A DNA stretch of 64,000 nucleotides from Chimaeribacter coloradensis (GTDB lineage Bacteria > Pseudomonadota > Gammaproteobacteria > Enterobacterales > Enterobacteriaceae). Every line of letters begins with the position of its first letter. The stretch's first letter is position 1. Both the position numbers and the translations under genes were made by a program. The stretch is from NCBI RefSeq assembly GCF_002858715.1, contig NZ_PJZH01000010.1, positions 1-64,000 of the forward strand. Reading direction: 5' to 3'. Below the pieces are notes generated by a model. The model did no database searches and had not been told where the DNA came from. It saw only the letters and a program-made list of their open reading frames with translations. This document shows positions 56,897-64,000 of this stretch, piece after piece.

Positions 56897-57061
56897 GGTC
56901 TACCTCTACGTGGGGCGCCGATTATAGACGGGTTAGGCGCGTTCTTCACCTATTTAAGCCGCAGGGCGCGCTTTTACTCTGTTAACGATTATCCTATGCT
57001 ACGCAGGTTTTGTCGTGCTGCGCCCGGTTAAGGCGCCCCTGGATCTGACCTGGAAGAACCT

Positions 57062-57808
57062 GTGACTACCCAAGCTACCCCCGCTCCCGCCTTGCGCCGC
57101 AACGGTTTTACCTTTAAACAATTTTTTGTTGCCCACGATCGCTGTGCGATGAAAGTCGGCACCGACGGCGTGCTGCTCGGGGCCTGGGCACCCGTAGAAA
57201 ATGCACGGCGGATTCTGGATATCGGCACGGGCAGCGGGCTGATTGCGCTGATGCTGGCGCAACGCACGTCACCAGATTGTGCGATTGATGCCGTGGAACT
57301 GGATGCCGATGCCGCAGAACAGGCGCGGGAAAACGCCGGTGCCTCGCCCTGGGCAGAGCGGATCAGGGTGCAGGCGGAGGATATCCATCAGGTGGCGCGG
57401 GATAACCCGGCACGGTATGGGCTGATCGTCAGCAACCCACCCTATTTTGAACCGGCTGTGGCCTGCCGGGATGCCGCAAGAACCCAGGCACGCTACACCG
57501 GCACGCTGAGCCATGACGCTCTGCTGGCGTGTGCGGCGGCGCTGCTGGAAGAGGGCGGGCTGTTCTGCGTGGTGCTGCCGTATGAGATTGGCGAGCGCTT
57601 TATCACCACGGCACAGTCAGGCGGCTGGCACCCGGCCCGGCGGGTGGAGATTCGTGACCGGCCGGGCAAGCCGCTGCACCGGATGCTGCTCGCCCTGTCG
57701 CGTACGCCGGTCACGCCCGTTACAGAGGCGCTGGCCCTGCGCGATGAGGCGGGCAACTACAGTGCAGCCTTCCGCCAGATGATTACCGATTTCTATCTGT
57801 TTTATTAA
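57062..57808 (+). CDS. trmN: tRNA1(Val) A37 N6-methyltransferase TrmN (YfiC)
   Basis: 248 residues. The class I methyltransferase has SAM motif ILDIGTGSGLIALMLAQ and catalytic NPPY in GLIVSNPPYFEP. Opening LRRNGFTFKQFFVAHDRCAM is the YfiC signature. Start is GTG at 57062; the ribosome-binding site is poor (GGAAGAACC). Divergent from srmB, convergent with nadB (18-base gap). Confidence 0.94.
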   Translation: MTTQATPAPALRRNGFTFKQFFVAHDRCAMKVGTDGVLLGAWAPVENARRILDIGTGSGLIALMLAQRTSPDCAIDAVELDADAAEQARENAGASPWAERIRVQAEDIHQVARDNPARYGLIVSNPPYFEPAVACRDAARTQARYTGTLSHDALLACAAALLEEGGLFCVVLPYEIGERFITTAQSGGWHPARRVEIRDRPGKPLHRMLLALSRTPVTPVTEALALRDEAGNYSAAFRQMITDFYLFY

Positions 57809-57826
57809 TGCTTAACCAAGTCTGAT

Positions 57827-59449
57827 TTAGTCAGCGTGGCCGGGCAGGGTAGGGCAGAGCACGGTCGGCACCGGCGTCGCCAGCTGGCCCGGGTAGTCGA
57901 GCGTGAAGTGCAGCCCCCGGCTCTCTTTGCGCAGCAGGGCGCTGCGGACAATCAGCTCGGCAACCTGCACCAGGTTGCGTAATTCCAGCAAATTATTGGA
58001 GATACGGAAGCGCGCGTAATATTCATCAATTTCCTGCTGGAGCAGGGTGATGCGGCGCAGGGCGCGCTCCAGCCGTTTGGTGGTACGCACGATGCCCACG
58101 TAATCCCACATAAACAGCCGCAACTCGTGCCAGTTATGCTGAATCACCACTTGCTCATCAGCGTTGTCGACCAGGCTCTCATCCCAGGCGGGCAGGGTGC
58201 CCGGCTGCGGGGTCTGTGCCAGACGCGTGAGAATATCGTCAGCGGCCGACCAGCCATACACCAGGCACTCCAGCAACGAGTTAGACGCCATGCGGTTCGC
58301 GCCGTGCAGCCCGGTATAACTCACCTCACCAATTGCGTACAGCCCGTCGAGATCGGTCCGCCCCTGGTGGTTAACCATCACTCCGCCGCAGGTGTAGTGC
58401 GCGGCCGGCACCACCGGGATCGGCTCCCGCGTCAGGTCGATGCCCAGTGACAGCAACTTCTCATAAATCGTAGGGAAGTGTTGCAGAATGAACTCCCGCG
58501 GCTTGTGGCTGATGTCGAGATACATGCAGTCGGCACCTAGCCGTTTCATCTCATGGTCGATGGCGCGGGCGACGATGTCCCGCGGGGCCAGCTCGGCCCG
58601 GGGATCGATCTCCGGCATAAAGCGGCTGCCGTCAGGCCGGATAAGGTACGCCCCTTCGCCGCGTAACGCCTCTGTCAGCAGGAAGTTGCGCGCCTGCGGA
58701 TGAAACAGGCAGGTCGGGTGGAACTGATTAAACTCCAGATTGGCTACCCGGCAACCGGCACGCCAGGCCATGGCGATGCCGTCACCGGAGGAGATGTCCG
58801 GGTTGGTGGTATACTGGTAAACTTTGGCGGCCCCGCCGGTTGCCAGCACGACGGCCCCGGCGCGGAAGGTCATCACCGACTCGCTGTCACGGTTCCAGAC
58901 ATAGGCTCCCACCACCCGCTCCGGCCCGCCCAGCCCGGCTTTGCGGGCGGTGATCAGGTCTACCGCGTTATGCCGTTCCAGCACGCAAATATTGGGGTGC
59001 GAACTTGCTTTCGCCACCAGCGTGGTTTCTACTGCCTTGCCGGTGGCATCGGCTGCATGAAGAATGCGCCGGTGGCTGTGGCCGCCCTCGCGGGTCAGGT
59101 GATAACGCGCGTCACCGGCTGCATCTGCCTCGGTATCAAAACAGACGCCCTGATCAATCAGCCATTGCACGCAGTGGCGGGCATTCCCGGCAATAAACTC
59201 CACCGCCTGCCGGTCACACAGCCCCGCCCCGGCGTCCAGGGTGTCTTCAACATGAGACGCAATGCTGTCAGCCTCATCAAAGACCGCGGCGATACCGCCC
59301 TGCGCGTAGCGCGTCGCCCCTTCGCTGAGCGGGCCTTTGCTGAGAACGGTAACACGGCAATGCGCAGCCAGGCGCAGCGCCAGGGAGAGCCCCGCCGCGC
59401 CACTGCCGATGATCAGGACGTCGCTGACATGTTCAGAAGGAGATGACAT
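57827..59449 (-). CDS. nadB: L-aspartate oxidase
   Basis: 540 residues, family length. First step of de novo NAD synthesis (aspartate to iminoaspartate). FAD-binding [17 protein letters not shown], substrate region THEGGHS-like [53 protein letters not shown] and [20 protein letters not shown]. Divergent from the rpoE operon. Confidence 0.97.
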   Translation of the reverse strand: MSSPSEHVSDVLIIGSGAAGLSLALRLAAHCRVTVLSKGPLSEGATRYAQGGIAAVFDEADSIASHVEDTLDAGAGLCDRQAVEFIAGNARHCVQWLIDQGVCFDTEADAAGDARYHLTREGGHSHRRILHAADATGKAVETTLVAKASSHPNICVLERHNAVDLITARKAGLGGPERVVGAYVWNRDSESVMTFRAGAVVLATGGAAKVYQYTTNPDISSGDGIAMAWRAGCRVANLEFNQFHPTCLFHPQARNFLLTEALRGEGAYLIRPDGSRFMPEIDPRAELAPRDIVARAIDHEMKRLGADCMYLDISHKPREFILQHFPTIYEKLLSLGIDLTREPIPVVPAAHYTCGGVMVNHQGRTDLDGLYAIGEVSYTGLHGANRMASNSLLECLVYGWSAADDILTRLAQTPQPGTLPAWDESLVDNADEQVVIQHNWHELRLFMWDYVGIVRTTKRLERALRRITLLQQEIDEYYARFRISNNLLELRNLVQVAELIVRSALLRKESRGLHFTLDYPGQLATPVPTVLCPTLPGHAD

Positions 59450-59519
59450 AGCGTATGATGTTGTGCAGAAGAAGAGTGGAAATCATGTTAGCCTACTTAT
59501 TCGGGCAAAAGCCACGTGC

Positions 59520-59666
59520 TTGAGTCGTCAACAGAAAAATCAGAGTGATGCGGAACTCTGTGTACCGTATAAACTCCAAGCAGGTGCTTGCTCAGGAAAA
59601 AAGATGATGGCTGGCAGTACAATTTTACGCGTGGAAACAGGTTTGGGGAGAATTTACCTCGGATGA
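59520..59666 (+). CDS. rseD: RseD, rpoE leader peptide
   Basis: About 48 codons ending LRVETGLGRIYLG with its stop overlapping the rpoE ATG (GGATGA). The conserved peptide includes SRQQKNQSDAELCVPYKLQA. In E. coli translation of rseD is coupled to rpoE. There is no ATG in a suitable place; I use TTG 59520, but the true start could be another non-ATG codon a little upstream. Confidence 0.65.
   Translation: MSRQQKNQSDAELCVPYKLQAGACSGKKMMAGSTILRVETGLGRIYLG
59552..59579 (+). promoter_or_regulatory. candidate sigma-E promoter (P2) of rpoE
   Basis: GGAACT (59552-59557), 17 bases, TCCAA (59575-59579). Resembles the RpoE -35 GGAACTT and -10 TCTAA. It would start transcription about 78 bases before the rpoE ATG, near the position I recall for E. 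coli P2. The -35 is good, the -10 imperfect. Confidence 0.55.
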
Positions 59667-60238
59667 GCGAGCAGTTTACGGATCAGGTTCTGGTTGAGCG
59701 GGTCCAGAAAGGAGATCAAAAATCGTTCAATTTACTGGTGATCCGTTACCAGCATAAAGTGGCGAGTCTCGTTTCCCGCTATGTACCCCAGGGCGATGTG
59801 CCGGATGTGGTACAGGAATCGTTTATAAAAGCATACCGCGCACTGGAATCCTTCCGGGGAGACAGTGCTTTCTACACCTGGTTATACCGTATCGCCGTGA
59901 ACACGGCTAAAAATTATCTGGTCGCTCAAGGGCGCCGGCCACCGGCCAGCGACGTTGATGCCAACGACGCAGAAAACTTTGAAAGTGCAGGCGCATTGAA
60001 AGAAATTTCGAACCCTGAGAATTTAATGTTGTCTGAGGAGTTACGACAAATAGTTTTCCGCACTATTGAATCACTCCCTGAAGACCTCCGCATGGCGATT
60101 ACCCTGCGGGAACTGGATGGCCTGAGCTATGAAGAGATAGCGGCCATTATGGAGTGCCCGGTAGGCACGGTGCGATCCCGCATCTTCCGCGCTCGGGAAG
60201 CTATTGATAATAAAGTCCAACCGCTGATTCAGCGTTAG
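59663..60238 (+). CDS. rpoE: RNA polymerase sigma-E factor
   Basis: 191 residues, E. coli length. ECF sigma for envelope stress: region 2 SRYVPQGDVPDVVQESFIKA and FYTWLYRIAVNTAKN, region 4 LDGLSYEEIAAIMECPVGTV followed by RSRIFRAREAID. ATG 59663 follows GGGGAG and matches the family N-terminus MSEQFTDQVLVERVQKGD. Heads rpoE-rseABC. Confidence 0.98.
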   Translation: MSEQFTDQVLVERVQKGDQKSFNLLVIRYQHKVASLVSRYVPQGDVPDVVQESFIKAYRALESFRGDSAFYTWLYRIAVNTAKNYLVAQGRRPPASDVDANDAENFESAGALKEISNPENLMLSEELRQIVFRTIESLPEDLRMAITLRELDGLSYEEIAAIMECPVGTVRSRIFRAREAIDNKVQPLIQR

Positions 60239-60267
60239 TATAGCGGGCACAGGAAGGGTACTAAGGC

Positions 60268-60921
60268 ATGCAGAAAGAACAGCTTTCCGCTCTGATGGAT
60301 GGTGAAGCGCTTGATTCCGAATTGTTGAATGCATTAGCAAACGACAAAGCGCTTCAGAACCGCTGGCAGAGCTATCATCTGATCCGCGACACAATGCGGG
60401 GCGATCTGGGTGAGGTGATGCATCTGGATATTGCTGCCCAGGTGGCCGCCGCCATTGAGAAAGAACCGGCCCGCCTGGTTCCTCAGGCGATCCCGGAAGC
60501 TCAGCCGCAACCGCAGACCTGGCAGAAGATGCCGTTCTGGCACAAAGTGCGCCCGTGGGCCAGCCAGCTTACGCAAGTCGGCGTGGCAGCCTGTGTCTCC
60601 CTGGCAGTGATTGTCGGCGTGCAGCACTACAATCAGCCTGAAGGCAGCAGCGCTTCCCCGGAGACGCCGGTCTTCAACACCCTGCCGATGATGGGGGGCA
60701 AGGCGTCCCAGGTCAGCTTCGGTGTGCCGAGCGAAAACACGGCGGCTAACGGCGGTCAGCAACAGCTTCAGGAGCAGCGCAAACGTATCAATGCTATTTT
60801 GCAGGATTACGAATTGCAGCGCCGTTTGCATTCTGATCAGCTGCAGCTGGACTCCGCGAGTCCGCAGCAGGCCGCTGTTCAGGTTCCAGGAACTCAGTCT
60901 TTAGGAATGCAATCGCAGTAA
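60268..60921 (+). CDS. rseA: anti-sigma-E factor RseA
   Basis: 217 residues. Cytoplasmic sigma-E-binding domain MQKEQLSALMDGEALDSELL..., one membrane helix (about residues 103-119, VGVAACVSLAVIVGVQH), then a periplasmic part rich in Gln that binds RseB. DegS and RseP cleavage releases sigma-E. The stop overlaps the rseB start (TAATG). Confidence 0.96.
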   Translation: MQKEQLSALMDGEALDSELLNALANDKALQNRWQSYHLIRDTMRGDLGEVMHLDIAAQVAAAIEKEPARLVPQAIPEAQPQPQTWQKMPFWHKVRPWASQLTQVGVAACVSLAVIVGVQHYNQPEGSSASPETPVFNTLPMMGGKASQVSFGVPSENTAANGGQQQLQEQRKRINAILQDYELQRRLHSDQLQLDSASPQQAAVQVPGTQSLGMQSQ

Positions 60922-61874
60922 TGAAGCATTTTTGGTTTGCCGTGAGCGTGCTGACAGGCAGCCTGATTTATCCCTCCATCGCCCCGGCGCAGACTGCGTC
61001 CGGGGCGTTGTTGCAACAGATGAACAGCGCTAGCCAGACCCTTGATTATGAAATCGCATTTATCAGCATCAGCAAGCAGGGAATAGACTCTTCACGTTAT
61101 CGTCATGTGCAGCTGGGGAAAGAGTCCTACGCCCAGTTGTTGCAGATGGACGGCCCGCGCCGGGAGATTGTGCAGCGCGGCAACGAGATCAGCTATTTTG
61201 AAGCGGGCCTGGAGCCCTTTACCCTCACCGGCGATCATATTGTTGACGCCCTGCCGGCCCTGGCCTTTTCCGACTATGGGCAGCTGGCAAAATATTATGA
61301 CTTTATTCCGGTGGGCCGCGCCCGTATCGCCGACCGCGCCAGCGAAGTCATCCGGATTGTGGCGCGTGACGGTACACGTTACAGCTACATTGTCTGGATT
61401 GACGAAGAGACGAAACTGCCGCTGCGGGCCGATCTGCTGGACCGCGATGGCGAGACCCTGGAGCAGTTCCGGGTCATCTCCTTTGTCTCTGGCGATCAGG
61501 TTGAACAGGCGCTGGGCGGGCTGAAGAAAGCGCAACTGCCGCCGCTGCTCTCTATTCCGGCCACTGACAGGGTGAACTTCAGCTGGGAGCCGAAATGGTT
61601 GCCGGCCGGGGTAACGGAAGTGTCACGCAGCCGCCGCACGTTGCCAAATCTGCCCGTTCCGATAGAATCCCGGCTTTACGCCGATGGGTTATTCAGTTTT
61701 TCGGTGAACGTCAGCACTTCCGGCAACCCGACGTCTGAACAGTTTGTCCGGCAGGGGCGGCGCACGGTACACACTGAAATCCGCGATGGCCGCGAAATCA
61801 CGGTAGTGGGCGAACTGCCGCCTTCCACGGCCAAACGCATTGCTGACAGCATTGTGCTGACCCGGCCGCAATAA
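60921..61874 (+). CDS. rseB: RseB, periplasmic sensor of sigma-E pathway
   Basis: 317 residues with signal peptide (cleavage after APAQ-like ...YPSIAPAQT). MucB/RseB N-terminal LolA-like domain (SALLQQMNSASQTLDYEIAF region) and C-terminal RseA-binding domain (VNFSWEPKWLPAGV, LYADGLFSFSVNV). It binds RseA and off-pathway LPS and blocks DegS cleavage until stress. Translationally coupled to rseA. Confidence 0.96.
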   Translation: MKHFWFAVSVLTGSLIYPSIAPAQTASGALLQQMNSASQTLDYEIAFISISKQGIDSSRYRHVQLGKESYAQLLQMDGPRREIVQRGNEISYFEAGLEPFTLTGDHIVDALPALAFSDYGQLAKYYDFIPVGRARIADRASEVIRIVARDGTRYSYIVWIDEETKLPLRADLLDRDGETLEQFRVISFVSGDQVEQALGGLKKAQLPPLLSIPATDRVNFSWEPKWLPAGVTEVSRSRRTLPNLPVPIESRLYADGLFSFSVNVSTSGNPTSEQFVRQGRRTVHTEIRDGREITVVGELPPSTAKRIADSIVLTRPQ

Positions 61875-61885
61875 GGTATTCCGCT

Positions 61886-62353
61886 ATGATGAAAGAATGG
61901 GCCACGGTGATTTCGTGGGAGAAAGGGGTCGCGCTGTTACGGTGCGATCCTCAGGCTGGGTGCAGCAGCTGCAGCGCGCGCGGCGGTTGTGGAACCCGTA
62001 CGCTGAATAAGCTGGGGCCACAGCCTGACCACCATCTGCAGGTGGAAATCGAACAGCCGCTCGAGCCGGGTCAGAAAGTAGAGCTGGGCATCACGGAAGG
62101 CAGCCTGTTGCGTTCCGCTTTGCTGGTGTATATGACGCCGCTGGCGGGGGTTCTGCTGGGCGGTGGCCTGATGCAGATGGGCTTCAACAGCGATCTTTTT
62201 GCTTTGCTGGGCGCAGTCATCGGCGGCACTGCGGGCTTCCTGACCGCGCGCTACCTGGCAAAACATACCACGAATGAGCAGAGCTACCAGCCGGTGGTGC
62301 TGCAGGTTGGCCTGCCGCCGACCGCCTTCCGTATGCAGAATGACCTCTCCTGA
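61886..62353 (+). CDS. rseC: RseC, SoxR-reducing system protein
   Basis: 155 residues (E. coli 159). N-terminal MMKEWATVISWEKGVALLRC with a Cys-rich CSSCSARGGCG cluster, then two membrane helices (LLRSALLVYMTPLAGVLLGG; LFALLGAVIGGTAGFLTARY). Acts with the Rsx/Rnf system to keep SoxR reduced; role in sigma-E control is minor. Last gene of rpoE-rseABC. Confidence 0.94.
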   Translation: MMKEWATVISWEKGVALLRCDPQAGCSSCSARGGCGTRTLNKLGPQPDHHLQVEIEQPLEPGQKVELGITEGSLLRSALLVYMTPLAGVLLGGGLMQMGFNSDLFALLGAVIGGTAGFLTARYLAKHTTNEQSYQPVVLQVGLPPTAFRMQNDLS

Positions 62354-62461
62354 TCTCTCTTAACGCGCCGCGGCCTGTGGCGCATTAACACGTTTTATAC
62401 CTTTCCCCTGTTTTCGCAGCCGATGCCTGCAAAGAACCGCTTACTTCATGCAGCAGCCTGA

Positions 62462-63280
62462 TCAGGTACGAATCGGGATCCGGCTCTGGATCATATGCTC
62501 AATCAGCGCAATAAACAGATCGGCACTGAACAGCGAGATATAGGGGATAGAGAACAATACCCGGTCCTGGGCATCCAGCAATTCAATGGCGTCACCCGGC
62601 CCACCTGACACAATATGGTGCACCTCATCAATCGGGATCATCTGGTCTTCTGTGCTGAGTGACAGGGCGCTCAGCCGCAGCTGCTTCTCTTTCATCATCA
62701 GGAAATTACGTGACAACAGCCTTTTCAGCAGGCTGCGGCTGGGGCAAAGATAAAAAAAGCTCACATGGCCGTCATTGGCCAGCATGGTCAGGGCGGCCGG
62801 ACCACGGTGAATCAATTGCTGATTGATAATCACCTCAATCAAACGGGCTGACCCGGCGACATTCGGGGAGATCTTATTCCAGGCGCTGTATATATCCGTG
62901 CGGAAAGCCAGAGCATTGATTAATTTGCCGGTATAGTTACCGCTGCGGTAACGGTAAATATCACAGATTCTTTCAAAAGGAATAAAGTGATCCTTTTGGT
63001 CATGCTGATTAATCACCAAAATACCGTTTTCATGCAGCTGGTAGGTCTGTTTGGGTTTAATGAGATGACGCAGGAACATTAATGTAATGCCCAGCACGAC
63101 ACAGGCCATACCTGCCAACAGCGTGAACTGAACCCGGTCATCCTCTGCGCGTTCTGCGGTGAGCAAAAACAGAAACAGTACCGCCCCCGCCAACATCAGT
63201 AACGCAGAAATGACAATGGTTATCCACGAGTTGGTTTTAGCAAAACCATGGCGGCTGAGTAACCGTCCTTCCTCGATCAT
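62462..63280 (-). CDS. hypothetical inner-membrane protein, 272 aa
   Basis: Two membrane helices near the N-terminus (ITIVISALLMLAGAVLFLFL; FTLLAGMACVVLGITLMFL) followed by a cytoplasmic domain with beta-strand pattern (TYQLHENGILVINQHDQKDH, IPFERICDIYRYRSGNYTGK) reminiscent of PH-like domains. A second such segment follows (MIPIDEVHHIVSGGPGDAIE). No recognised family. It lies between rseC and lepA, where E. coli has no such gene, so it is lineage-specific. Confidence 0.65.
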   Translation of the reverse strand: MIEEGRLLSRHGFAKTNSWITIVISALLMLAGAVLFLFLLTAERAEDDRVQFTLLAGMACVVLGITLMFLRHLIKPKQTYQLHENGILVINQHDQKDHFIPFERICDIYRYRSGNYTGKLINALAFRTDIYSAWNKISPNVAGSARLIEVIINQQLIHRGPAALTMLANDGHVSFFYLCPSRSLLKRLLSRNFLMMKEKQLRLSALSLSTEDQMIPIDEVHHIVSGGPGDAIELLDAQDRVLFSIPYISLFSADLFIALIEHMIQSRIPIRT

Positions 63281-63841
63281 AACGGGTATCCTTGTAACCT
63301 GAATAATTTGAAAAAATCAAAATAATGGTGAAACCACGTTTAAAATCATTATTGTTTACGCTCTCCAGGCGAGTACTCTATCTAGTCTACTGTGGGTAAA
63401 GGTGTAAATGAGCATTATCCTAAAGCCCGCGCGCAGGCAGAGAAGGCAAGGCGGAAAGCGAAATAAAAAAGCGGGCAGGGAAGGGGGTTCAATAATATGA
63501 AACTTTAAGGTTTCACTATTTCCCTTAGTAATTTTAAGGAGAAGGCGCAAAAGAGTAAGGATAAATAGCGGGGCTTTTATGCCGGGCGGCAAACGTTTTT
63601 CTCTTTCCTGTCAGCGCCTGTTGCACCTTCACACATCTTATTTACCCCTTTGCTGCCACTTTTGCGCGATGATATCCATAATTAAGCGATAGCATGGCGG
63701 ATGACTAGGCTTTCACTGGCCCGGCATGTAGAATGCTGCGACTCAGGCGTAAGAGAGCCAACCTACTCACCGTCGCTTCTTGTCCATGCGTGTCCCCATA
63801 GGCGAGCGATTCAGAAATACCAAGGCAGAAAAACTTTTATA
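63281..63841. other. intergenic region upstream of lepA
   Basis: 560 bases with no supported gene. It holds the divergent promoters of the membrane-protein gene and lepA. The AT-rich first 70 bases and TTTAAGGTTTCACTATTT near 63507 could carry promoter elements, not identified further. Confidence 0.5.
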
Positions 63842-64000
63842 ATGAAGCATATACGAAACTTCTCCATTATTGCCCATATTGACCACGGTAAGTCGACGCT
63901 GTCCGACCGTATTATTCAGATTTGCGGTGGGCTCTCCGATCGTGAAATGGCCTCTCAGGTGCTGGATTCCATGGACCTGGAGCGTGAACGCGGCATTACC
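63842..64000 (+). CDS. lepA: elongation factor 4 (LepA), 5' part
   Basis: 53 codons from ATG to the window edge: [20 protein letters not shown] with G1 AHIDHGKS, switch I region [12 protein letters not shown] and [12 protein letters not shown]. Back-translocating GTPase of translation initiation/elongation. The rest lies beyond the window. Follows a poor ribosome-binding site (AAAACTTTTATA). Confidence 0.97.
   Translation, partial: MKHIRNFSIIAHIDHGKSTLSDRIIQICGGLSDREMASQVLDSMDLERERGIT

Noticed and set aside
63356-63592. Small minus-strand frame upstream of lepA as a gene
   Set aside because: No ribosome-binding site or recognisable composition; more likely part of the promoter region.

Overview
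The window is a chromosomal segment of an enterobacterium (Enterobacterales, gammaproteobacteria). The flanks read like Escherichia/Serratia/Yersinia-type core genome. They contain the end of an rrn operon followed by tRNA-Asp and the yafD-mltD-gloB-yafS-rnhA-dnaQ-tRNA-Asp order, then nrdHIEF with ygaM and ygaC, and ssrA-smpB-ratAB-bamE-recN-nadK-grpE. The last part is ung, grcA, srmB, trmN, nadB, rpoE-rseABC and lepA. The tmRNA tag ANDENYALAA also fits. The oligogalacturonate lyase gene, the complete hpx allantoin locus and the GC-rich core codon usage suggest a plant- or soil-associated Yersiniaceae/Pectobacteriaceae-like organism. I cannot name a genus with confidence.

Layout. 1-7.4 kb: 5S rRNA end, two identical tRNA-Asp genes, ogl with a KdgR-like operator, cell-wall, detoxification and replication-fidelity genes. 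7.4-11.6 kb: divergent hpxC / hpxSAB for allantoin uptake, racemisation and hydrolysis. 11.7-15.6 kb: nrdHIEF (class Ib ribonucleotide reductase) under two phased NrdR boxes. 15.8-26.4 kb: envelope, stress and miscellaneous genes (ygaM, asr with an RstA box, a 32-codon YdgU-like gene, an MFS exporter, ygaC, amyA, a GST, a DUF3772 mechanosensitive channel). 26.6-48.4 kb: an AT-richer CP4-57-like genomic island inserted at the 3' end of ssrA. 48.4-64 kb: conserved core, including the SOS (recN), heat-shock (grpE), FNR (grcA) and sigma-E (rpoE-rseABC) regulons.

The island has a P4-type integrase beside ssrA. Its older scaffold is cbtA/cbeA toxin-antitoxin, radC-like, yfjQ, a Gp2-type protein, a frameshifted yfjI, an HTH regulator, a WYL regulator, a YfjP-type GTPase and AlpA. 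Between alpA and int lies a cargo zone that I read as a defence locus. The most interesting part is a tightly overlapping three-gene operon (37426-42160): an MBL-fold hydrolase, a protein joining a trypsin-like serine protease to a HamA/DUF1837-like domain, and a HamB-like helicase. The protease triad and the MBL metal ligands look intact. The HamA-like domain has lost the acidic/lysine nuclease motif expected from Hachiman HamA. This looks like a Hachiman derivative in which the DNase effector has been replaced by a protease (+MBL) output. It is followed by a large P-loop STAND protein with a putative N-terminal nuclease-like domain and C-terminal TPRs (Avs-like), and by a DUF4365-like putative nuclease next to the integrase.

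All functional calls are from reading sequence motifs and from memory of families. No database search was possible.
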